DNA from: Streptomyces sp. CT34
Lineage (GTDB): Bacteria; Actinomycetota; Actinomycetes; Streptomycetales; Streptomycetaceae
DNA: 64,000 nucleotides
Direction of reading: 5' to 3'
Assembly: GCF_000805335.1 (NCBI RefSeq)
Contig: NZ_KN708638.1
Location: 4,399,603 to 4,463,602 of the forward strand
Made by a program: the position numbers and the translations under genes. Below the pieces are notes generated by a model. The model saw only the letters and a program-made list of their open reading frames with translations, had not been told where the DNA came from and made no database searches. Positions 30,987-38,123 of this stretch are shown one piece after another (position 1 is the stretch's first letter; each line of letters begins with the position of its first letter).

Positions 30987-33650
30987 ATGACCTCGGAGAC
31001 GGACCGGCCGGAGCGGCCGGGCGACGGGGCGGGCGGCACGGTGGGCGACGGCGGGGACCGGGCGGCCTGTGACATAGCCACGGCGGCCGTGGCCGAACTG
31101 GACGGGCGGGGGACGGTGGTCTCCTGGACGCGGGCGGCCGAGCGGCTGCTGGGGTATCCCGCGGATGAGGTGCTGGGGCGCGGCGCGGTGGAGCTGCTGG
31201 CCGTGGCGGGCGATGCGGCGCGGGTCGCGGCGGTGGCGCGGTGGTGCCGGGCGGGGGACGGCTGGAGCGGGTCGGTGGCGGTGCGCCACCGGGACGGGCG
31301 CGCGGTGCAGCTGGCGGTGCAGGTGTCCAGGGTGGTGGGCACGGCGGATGCCGGTACGGCTGGTGGCGGTAGGGCCGGTGCCCGTACGGCCGGTGCCGGT
31401 ACGGCAGATGACGGAGACGGGAAGGGGCGGCGCGATGGGGGTCCTCCCGGACGGAGTCCGGGGGAGCTTCGTGCCGGGGTGGTGGCGGGCGGCGAGCGGT
31501 GGGCGGTGCTGGCGCTGGAGGAGTGGCGGGTGCCCGGGGGCGGGGTGAACCAGCTGATGCTGGAGCCGTTCCTGGCACAGGCGCCGGTCGGGATGGCCGT
31601 CCTGGACACCGAGCTGCGCTACGTCTGGGTCAACGACGTACTGGAGCGGCTGATACCGCTGGAGCGGCGGCTGGGGCGGACGGTCGGGGAGGTGCTGCCG
31701 CCGGAGGAGGCGGCGGCGTTCGAGGAGCGGATGACGCGGGTGCTGGCCACCGGGCGGCCGGTGATGGACTACGAGTTCCGCAGCCCCACCTACGCGGACC
31801 CGACGCAGGAGCGGGCGTATTCCGCGTCGTTCTTCCGGCTGGCCGGCCCGCAGCGCCGGAAGGTCGGCATCTGGTACATGGTCATCGACGTCACCGAGCG
31901 CTGGCGGGCCCAGGAGCGGCTGGCGCTGCTGAACGACGCCAGCGCCCGGATCGGCAGCACGCTGGACGTGACGCGGACCGCGCAGGAGCTGGCCGATGTG
32001 GCGGTGCCGGCGCTGGCCGACTTCGCCGCCGTCGATCTGCTGGACTCGGTGCTCCGCGGCGAGGAGCCGGTGCCGGGGCCGGTCGACAGCACGCCGACGA
32101 TGCGGCGGTCGGGGCAGCGGTCGGTCCGCGCGGGGTGCCCGGAGGCGGGGCCGGCGGTGGGGGAGGCGGTGCAGCGGGCGCCGTCGTCGGCGGTGGCGCG
32201 CTGTCTGCTGTCGGGGGAGCCGGTGGTGGAGGCGCGGCTGGCCGCCGGCAGCCCCTGGGTGACCGAGGACCCGCAACGGGCCGATGTGGTGCGGGAGTTC
32301 GGGTTCCGGTCGATGATGGTGGCGCCGGTGCGGGCCCGGGGCATCACGCTCGGCGCGGCGACCTTCGTCCGGTCCCGGCGGCTGGGGCCGTTCGCGGCGG
32401 ACGACGTCCGGCTCGCCGAGGAGCTGGTGGCGCGGGCCGCCGTGTGCATCGACAACGCCCGGCGGTTCACCCGGGAGCGCACCGCGGCCCGGATGATGCA
32501 GCGCAGTCTGCTGCCGCACGCGCTGGCCGGCGGCGCCGCGCTGGACGTGGCGTCGTGGTACTACCCGGCGGACGCGCCGAGCGGGGTGGGCGGCGACTGG
32601 TTCGACGTCATCCCGCTGTCGGGGGCGCGGGTCGCGCTGGTCGTCGGGGACGTGGTCGGGCACGGCATCGACGCCGCGGCCACGATGGGGCGGCTGCGGA
32701 CGGCCGTGCGGACGCTGGCCAACCTGGACCTGCCGCCCGACGAACTGCTGGCCAGGCTCGACGACTTGGTCATCGGGCTGATGGAGACCCGGCGCGACGG
32801 CGGGCCGGCGGCCGGCGACGACGCCACCCCGGCCACCCCGATGGGGTTCATGGGCGCCACCTGCCTCTACGCCGTCTACGACCCGGTCAGCAGGCGCTGC
32901 ACGATGGCCCGCGCCGGCCATCTGCCGCCCGCGGTCGTCGCCCCGGACGGCACCGTGGCGTTCCCGGACCTGCCCGCCGGGCCGCCGCTCGGCCTGGGCG
33001 CGCTGCCCTTCGAGTCGGCCGAACTGGAGCTGGCCGAGGGGAGTTTGCTGGCGCTGTTCACCAACGGCCTGCTGGAGAACGGCGATCGGGACATCGGGGT
33101 CGGGATGTCCCGGCTGAGTCGGGCGCTCGCGGTGCCCGGGGCGGCGCTGGAGGAGATCGGCCGGAACGTGGTGGCGGCGCTGCTGACCGGGCCGCCGTCG
33201 GATGACGCCGCGCTGCTGCTGGCCCGTACGCGCGCGCTGGGGACCGGCCAGGTCGCCTCGTGGGATCTGGCCACCGACCCGGCGTGGGTCGGCCGGGCCC
33301 GCGCGCTGGCCGGGCGGCAGCTGTCGGCGTGGGGGATGGAGCCGCTGGTGTTCACCACCGAGCTGGTGGTCAGCGAGCTGGTCACCAACGCCATCCGGCA
33401 CGGCAGCGGGCCGATCACACTGCGGCTGATCCGCCAGGACGCGGCCCTCATATGCGAGGTGTCCGACACCGCGAGCACCGCACCGCATCTGCGGCACGCC
33501 CGGACCACGGACGAGGGCGGGCGCGGGCTGCTGATCGTCGCGCAGCTGACCCGGCGCTGGGGGACGCGGTACACCGCGAACGGGAAGATCATCTGGGCCG
33601 AGCAGGGGCACCGGGACGCGCTGAAGGACGCGGCGGCCGTCGTGGTGTGA
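30987..33650 (+). CDS. PAS-PAS-GAF-SpoIIE phosphatase-HATPase signalling protein (metal-site Asp replaced)
   Basis: 887 residues, soluble, acting in partner-switching control of alternative sigma factors. Order: PAS (~25-110), a low-complexity Gly/Arg insert, PAS (~195-300), GAF (~320-490), PP2C/SpoIIE phosphatase (~500-740; GVGGDWFDVIPL, VGDVVGHGIDAAATMG, SDDAALLLART), then a C-terminal anti-sigma-like HATPase (ELVVSELVTNAIRHGSGP, TDEGGRGLLIVAQL). The usual YTDGL metal-binding motif reads FTNGL here, with Asn at ~residue 693 (codon 33063-33065). ATG at 30987 chosen; an in-frame ATG at 30924 would overlap the direct repeats. A paralogue with intact motif lies at 38124. Confidence 0.92.
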   Translation: MTSETDRPERPGDGAGGTVGDGGDRAACDIATAAVAELDGRGTVVSWTRAAERLLGYPADEVLGRGAVELLAVAGDAARVAAVARWCRAGDGWSGSVAVRHRDGRAVQLAVQVSRVVGTADAGTAGGGRAGARTAGAGTADDGDGKGRRDGGPPGRSPGELRAGVVAGGERWAVLALEEWRVPGGGVNQLMLEPFLAQAPVGMAVLDTELRYVWVNDVLERLIPLERRLGRTVGEVLPPEEAAAFEERMTRVLATGRPVMDYEFRSPTYADPTQERAYSASFFRLAGPQRRKVGIWYMVIDVTERWRAQERLALLNDASARIGSTLDVTRTAQELADVAVPALADFAAVDLLDSVLRGEEPVPGPVDSTPTMRRSGQRSVRAGCPEAGPAVGEAVQRAPSSAVARCLLSGEPVVEARLAAGSPWVTEDPQRADVVREFGFRSMMVAPVRARGITLGAATFVRSRRLGPFAADDVRLAEELVARAAVCIDNARRFTRERTAARMMQRSLLPHALAGGAALDVASWYYPADAPSGVGGDWFDVIPLSGARVALVVGDVVGHGIDAAATMGRLRTAVRTLANLDLPPDELLARLDDLVIGLMETRRDGGPAAGDDATPATPMGFMGATCLYAVYDPVSRRCTMARAGHLPPAVVAPDGTVAFPDLPAGPPLGLGALPFESAELELAEGSLLALFTNGLLENGDRDIGVGMSRLSRALAVPGAALEEIGRNVVAALLTGPPSDDAALLLARTRALGTGQVASWDLATDPAWVGRARALAGRQLSAWGMEPLVFTTELVVSELVTNAIRHGSGPITLRLIRQDAALICEVSDTASTAPHLRHARTTDEGGRGLLIVAQLTRRWGTRYTANGKIIWAEQGHRDALKDAAAVVV

Positions 33651-33959
33651 GGGCCCGGGGCGGCGGCGCCCGCCCGCGGCCGGGCGGTGTGCATTGGCCG
33701 GGCGGACAGCCCTGGCGGCTGAGTTTGTCGACCCGCACAAATACCTCGCCGCGCGGCGCCACATACGCTTGCGCAAATCCATTCCGGACGTGATGCGGCT
33801 CTCACCTCCCACAAGGAGGCGGAGCACACGCGCGGGCCACGTGGCCACCGCTTCGCGCGGGGCCAACGCCGGGACCGCGCCGGTATCCGAAGACCGTGGC
33901 CCCGAATGCCGCCGTTTTCGCGCCTGGCATGCCCCTCCGACGACTTCATGGATGTCGAG
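33651..33959. other. Gene-free interval before the permease
   Basis: 309 bases without a supported gene. A TCCCACAAGGAGGCGGAG stretch near 33807 looks like a ribosome binding site but leads to no convincing frame. No dyad stands out. It probably carries the permease promoter. Confidence 0.4.
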
Positions 33960-35432
33960 ATGACCTCACCTCGCCCTGCCCCCGTGGCGTCTGCGCTCAG
34001 CGACGGCACGCACAGCGGCCCGGCCGCACCCGATCCCGGTGCGTCCCCGGGCCTCAAGTCCGGCCTGAAGAACCGCCACCTGTCCATGATCGCCGTCGGC
34101 GGGGTGATCGGCGCGGGCCTGTTCGTGGGCTCCGCGTCGGGCATCGCCGCGGCCGGCCCCGGCATCCTGCTGTCGTACGCGCTGGTGGGCATGCTGGTCG
34201 TCTTCGTGATGCGGATGCTCGGGGAGATGGCGGCGGCCAACCCGACCTCCGGGTCCTTCTCCGCGTACGCGGACCGGGCGCTGGGGCGCTGGGCCGGTTT
34301 CTCGATCGGCTGGCTGTACTGGTTCTTCTGGGTCGTGGTGCTCGCCGTCGAGGCGACCGCCGGCGCGGCGATCCTCACCAGCTGGGTCCCGGCCGTCCCG
34401 CAGTGGGCCTGGGCGCTGATCGTGATGGTCGTGCTGACCGCGTCGAACCTGGCCTCGGTCGCCTCGTTCGGTGAGTTCGAGTTCTGGTTCGCGGGCATCA
34501 AGGTCGTCGCCATCTGCTGCTTCATCGTGCTGGGCGGGCTGGCGCTCGCCGGGGTGCTGCCCGGCTCGGGCCACGCCGGGACCGGCTTCACCAACCTCAC
34601 CTCGCACGGCGGCTTCCTGCCGCATGGACCCAGTGCGATCCTCACCGGCGTCCTGATGGTCGTCTTCTCGTTCATGGGCAGCGAGATCGTCACCCTCGCC
34701 GCGGGCGAGTCCGAGGACCCGCGGCGGGCGGTCACCAAGGCCACCAAGAGCGTGATCTGGCGGGTCGCCGTCTTCTACCTCGGCTCGATCCTGGTCGTGG
34801 TCTCGGTCCTGCCGTGGAACGACCCGTCGATCGCCAAGAAGGGCTCGTACGTCGCGGCCCTCGACGCGATGGGCATCCCGCACGCCGGCCAGTTCATGAA
34901 CGTCATCGTGCTGACCGCGGTGCTCTCCTGCCTCAACTCCGGCCTCTACACGGCCTCCCGGATGGCGTTCTCGCTCGGGCAGCGCGGCGACGCCCCGCGG
35001 GCCTTCGCCCGGACGAACGGCCGCGGCGTCCCGCAGGCGGCGATCCTGGCCTCGGTCGCCTTCGGCTTCCTCGCGGTGGGCTTCAACTACCTGTGGCCGA
35101 CCACCGTCTTCCAGTTCCTGCTGAACTCGTCGGGCGCGGTCGCGCTCTTCGTCTGGCTCGTCATCTGCTTCTCGCAGCTGCGGATGCGCGGCATCATCCT
35201 GCGCGAGAACCCGGAGAAGCTGGTCGTGCGGATGTGGCTGTTCCCGTATCTGACCTGGGCGACGATCGCGATGATCTCGTTCGTGCTGGCGTACATGCTC
35301 ACCGACGGCAGCGCCGGCGGCGGACGCATCCAGGTGCTGCTGTCGCTGCTGGTGGCGGCGATCGTGGTCGGGATCTCGCTGGTGCGGGACCGGCTGGGCG
35401 CCCGCACCGACCGGGACGCCGTCGCCGGCTAG
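33960..35432 (+). CDS. GABA/aromatic amino acid permease (GabP-type APC transporter)
   Basis: 490 residues, 12 predicted membrane helices, proton-coupled uptake of amino acids across the cytoplasmic membrane. The APC signature starts at LKNRHLSMIAVGGVIGAGLFVGSASGIAAAGPGILLSYALVGMLVVFVMRMLGEMAAANPTSGSFSAYADRALGRWAGF, very close to GabP. Also FSFMGSEIVTLAAGESEDPRRAVTKAT and the C-terminal helices. The ATG at 33960 has GGAT upstream; an in-frame ATG at 33948 adds four residues. It stands alone between two signalling genes. GABA as substrate is inferred from family resemblance. Confidence 0.9.
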   Translation: MTSPRPAPVASALSDGTHSGPAAPDPGASPGLKSGLKNRHLSMIAVGGVIGAGLFVGSASGIAAAGPGILLSYALVGMLVVFVMRMLGEMAAANPTSGSFSAYADRALGRWAGFSIGWLYWFFWVVVLAVEATAGAAILTSWVPAVPQWAWALIVMVVLTASNLASVASFGEFEFWFAGIKVVAICCFIVLGGLALAGVLPGSGHAGTGFTNLTSHGGFLPHGPSAILTGVLMVVFSFMGSEIVTLAAGESEDPRRAVTKATKSVIWRVAVFYLGSILVVVSVLPWNDPSIAKKGSYVAALDAMGIPHAGQFMNVIVLTAVLSCLNSGLYTASRMAFSLGQRGDAPRAFARTNGRGVPQAAILASVAFGFLAVGFNYLWPTTVFQFLLNSSGAVALFVWLVICFSQLRMRGIILRENPEKLVVRMWLFPYLTWATIAMISFVLAYMLTDGSAGGGRIQVLLSLLVAAIVVGISLVRDRLGARTDRDAVAG

Positions 35433-35584
35433 TCACCGGTCGGCCGCCCGCATCCCGTCCCGGTGGAGCCTGCCGCACCACCGGGACGGGGGTGTGCCGG
35501 GGGTGCCCACACCGCGTGAACACCCTTCCACGGCAAGTGAATTGTGGCAATCTATGCTTTTGCCTGAATTTTCACATATGGCAC

Positions 35585-35613
35585 TTGTTGGGACTATTTG
35601 GGGGACGTAGCCT
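35585..35613 (+). promoter_or_regulatory. Candidate vegetative promoter for the glycine-rich gene
   Basis: TTGTTG, a 17-bp spacer, then TAGCCT, within an AT-richer stretch (35535-35613) that contrasts with its GC-rich surroundings. It lies ~90 bp upstream of the glycine-rich start. Predicted only. Confidence 0.4.
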
Positions 35614-35702
35614 CGGAGGTGTCGCGGCCGGAAAGATCTCGGATCGCAGACCGGAAACGACCCGGAGGGCCGCGGTGAAGCTCCGATTCACTGGAGGCGG
35701 AG

Positions 35703-35894
35703 ATGAGTTTCCGGGTACTCACCCACTGCGGAGGCGGAGGCCGAGGCAGAGGTGACTGGTGGGGCTACGGACGCGGCGGACGCGGAGGTTATGGCGGATT
35801 CTTCTTCTTCGGCGGACGCGGCTATGGCGGACGCGGCTATGGCGGCTTCGGCGGTCGTGGCTACGGCGGCCGTGGCGGCTACGGCCGGTTCTGA
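35703..35894 (+). CDS. Glycine-rich small protein with GYGG repeats
   Basis: 63 residues: MSFRVLTHCGGGGRGRGD, then WWGYGRGGRGGYGGFFFFGG, then repeats of GRGYGG ending in GYGRF. The ATG at 35703 follows a strong GGAGGCGGAG, so this frame is preferred although the repeats keep all three frames open. Gly, Arg, Tyr and Phe make up most of the chain. It is low-complexity, like RGG/YGG proteins that bind RNA or phase-separate, or like a heterocyclised microcin core; no modifying enzyme is beside it. A candidate promoter lies upstream and a hairpin terminator downstream. Confidence 0.55.
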   Translation: MSFRVLTHCGGGGRGRGDWWGYGRGGRGGYGGFFFFGGRGYGGRGYGGFGGRGYGGRGGYGRF

Positions 35895-35918
35895 TCGCAC
35901 CCCAGAGTCAGAGGCAGG

Positions 35919-35936
35919 CCCGCGTCCTGGCGCGGG
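35919..35936 (+). terminator. Hairpin after the glycine-rich gene
   Basis: CCCGCG-TCCTGG-CGCGGG followed by TCCGTCTCTTG, 24 bp after the stop codon. Confidence 0.55.
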
Positions 35937-36014
35937 TCCGTCTCTTGACCTGGGGCCCGTACCGTCCGTAGTTCCCCGATGACGGATCCGCAGTGAGCCG
36001 GTGACGCAGCGGCC

Positions 36015-37964
36015 ATGCGTCTGCGCAGCGCACGCCGAGGTCCAGGGCCGGCGGCGGCCCCTGAACCGCCGACGACGGCCCAGGGACCCGTATACCCGGC
36101 ACCGGAGGCCGTCCCGCCCGCACCGGAGCCCGTCCCGCCGGTGCCGCGGGCGACGGACCCGGCGGCCGACGTCCCGATCCTGACCCGCCACGTCGGCGCC
36201 GCGGAGGCGTTCCGCCGGTTCTGGCCGCTGACGCGGGGCGACCGCAAGTGGATGCTGGCGATCGGCCTGTTCGCCGTCATCGCCGCGCTCGCGGAGACGG
36301 TGGCGATCCTGCTCTTCTCCCGGCTCACCGACGGCGCCCTCCAGAAGGGGTCGGTCAGCGCCTTCTGGACCCCGGCGGGCCAGTGGCTCACGGTGGCCGT
36401 CTCCGGCGCCCTGGTGGGCTATCTGGGCAACTCCCTCGCCGCCTGGACCGCGGAGCGCTTCCTGCTGCGCCTGCGGGCCCGGGTCTTCGCCCACCTCCAG
36501 ACGCTGCCGCCGCACTTCTTCCAGCGCAACCGCCGCGGCGACCTCGTCGAGCGGCTGACCGGCGACGTCGACGCCATCGAACGCCTCGTCGTCTCCGGCC
36601 TGCTGGGGGCCTCCACGGCCCTGTTCAGCGCCCTCTTCTACGGAGCCGCGGCGCTCTGGCTGCGGTGGGAGCTGGCGCTCGCCACCTTCGTCGCGGCCCC
36701 GATCTTCCTCGGCGCCACCCGGCGCTTCACCAACCGGCTGCGCGCGGTCTCCCGCCGGGTGCGGGCGGCGGACGGCGCGGTCACCTCGGTCGTCGAGGAG
36801 GCGCTCGGCAACGTCGTGCTCACCCAGGCGTACAACCGGCAGCGCGACGAGGAGGCGCGGCTGGCCCGCGAAGCCGGCCGCTTCCTGCGCGCCTGCGTCA
36901 CCAGCGCCCGGCTCAACGCGCTCTACGGCCAGGTCATCGAGGTCCTGGAGACGGTCTGTGTGCTGGCCGTCATCGGCCTGGGCGCCTGGGAGATCTCCCG
37001 GGGCCGGATGACCCTCGGCCAGCTGCTCGCCTTCGCCGCGTTCATCGGCTACCTCTACCCGCCCATCCGCTCCCTGGGCAGCCTCGGCCTGACCGCCACC
37101 GCCGCGACCGCCGCCGCCGACCGGCTGCTGGAGATCCTCGACGCCGACCCCTCCGTCACCGACCCGCCGCCCTGGGCCACCACCCGCCTCGCACACCGCG
37201 CACGGGGCGCGCTACAGGCCGACCGGGTCAGCTTCAGCTACCCCAACTCCCTGCACCGCGCCCTCAGTTCGCTCTCCTTCGCCACCGGCCCCGGCGAGTT
37301 CCTGGTCATCACCGGGCCCAGCGGCGCCGGCAAGTCCACCCTGGCGGCGCTCCTGCTGCGCTTCTACGACCCGGACGCCGGCACCATCCGCCTCGACGGC
37401 GTCCCCGTCAACCGCCTCCCGCTCGCCCAGCTCCGCAGCAACATCACGCTGCTGCCGCAGCAGACCCTGGTCCTCCACGACACCGTGGAACACAACATCG
37501 CCTGTGGCCGCGACGACCCCGCCCCGACCCACGACGACGTGATCCGCGCGGCCCGGGCGGCCGACGCCGACTCCTTCATCACCGCCCTCCCCGACGGCTA
37601 CGACACCGTCATCGCCCCCGCCACCGCCGGCCTCTCCGGCGGCCAGCTGCAACGCATCGCCATCGCCCGCGCGATGCTCCGCGACGCCCCCGTGCTGATC
37701 CTCGACGAGCCCACCACCGGCCTCGACATCCTCGCCGCGCAGCGCATCCTGACCCCGCTGCGCCGCCTGGCCGAGGGCCGCACCACCCTCGTCATCACCC
37801 ACGACCTGGACCTCGCGGCCGACGCCGACCGGGTGCTGGTCCTCAACCACGGCCGCCTCGTCGAATCCGGCACCCACCGCCAACTCCTCGCCCGCAGCGG
37901 GCTGTACGCGACGCTGTTCGCGGCCTACCCGCAGACACGGAACGGGGCGGTGCGCTCCCGCTGA
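36015..37964 (+). CDS. ABC exporter (fused membrane and ATPase domains)
   Basis: 649 residues. A ~50-residue Pro/Ala-rich N-terminus precedes a six-helix type-I exporter membrane domain (~75-350). The ATPase has Walker A GPSGAGKST (~435), the Q-loop LLPQQTLVL, signature LSGGQLQRIAIARAM (~540), Walker B VLILDEPTTGLD (~560) and the H-loop VITHDLD. Half-transporters of this kind work as homo- or heterodimers exporting lipids, peptides or drugs. No second half-transporter is adjacent. Start is the ATG at 36015; the low-complexity N-terminus makes it uncertain. Confidence 0.9.
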   Translation: MRLRSARRGPGPAAAPEPPTTAQGPVYPAPEAVPPAPEPVPPVPRATDPAADVPILTRHVGAAEAFRRFWPLTRGDRKWMLAIGLFAVIAALAETVAILLFSRLTDGALQKGSVSAFWTPAGQWLTVAVSGALVGYLGNSLAAWTAERFLLRLRARVFAHLQTLPPHFFQRNRRGDLVERLTGDVDAIERLVVSGLLGASTALFSALFYGAAALWLRWELALATFVAAPIFLGATRRFTNRLRAVSRRVRAADGAVTSVVEEALGNVVLTQAYNRQRDEEARLAREAGRFLRACVTSARLNALYGQVIEVLETVCVLAVIGLGAWEISRGRMTLGQLLAFAAFIGYLYPPIRSLGSLGLTATAATAAADRLLEILDADPSVTDPPPWATTRLAHRARGALQADRVSFSYPNSLHRALSSLSFATGPGEFLVITGPSGAGKSTLAALLLRFYDPDAGTIRLDGVPVNRLPLAQLRSNITLLPQQTLVLHDTVEHNIACGRDDPAPTHDDVIRAARAADADSFITALPDGYDTVIAPATAGLSGGQLQRIAIARAMLRDAPVLILDEPTTGLDILAAQRILTPLRRLAEGRTTLVITHDLDLAADADRVLVLNHGRLVESGTHRQLLARSGLYATLFAAYPQTRNGAVRSR

Positions 37965-38123
37965 CCCGTTCCCCGCTGACCCGTTCCCCGGCGACCGGTT
38001 TCCGGATGACCGGTTCCCGGGCGACCGGTTCCCGGACAGGTCCCTGACGCGCCGCCCGCCCGGTCCGGGACACGTCCGGGGGCACCACACCGGGGGCACG
38101 ACACCGGGGCCACAACACCGGTG
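37965..38123. repeat. Tandem repeats between convergent ABC and phosphatase genes
   Basis: About five ~15-bp units (TGACCCGTTCCCCGC, GCGACCGGTTCCCGG and similar) run from 37962 to ~38038. After ~35 bp a second array of ~13-bp units (CACCACACCGGGGG, CACGACACCGGGG, CACAACACCGGTG) runs to ~38125. Both contain ACCGG/CCGGT dyads. They fill the whole convergent gap. Confidence 0.65.

Noticed and set aside
28162..31578. 1138-codon minus-strand frame
   Set aside because: Only its last ~300 codons (the DUF5753 gene) are real; the rest is antisense to the PucR gene and Pro/Arg-rich.
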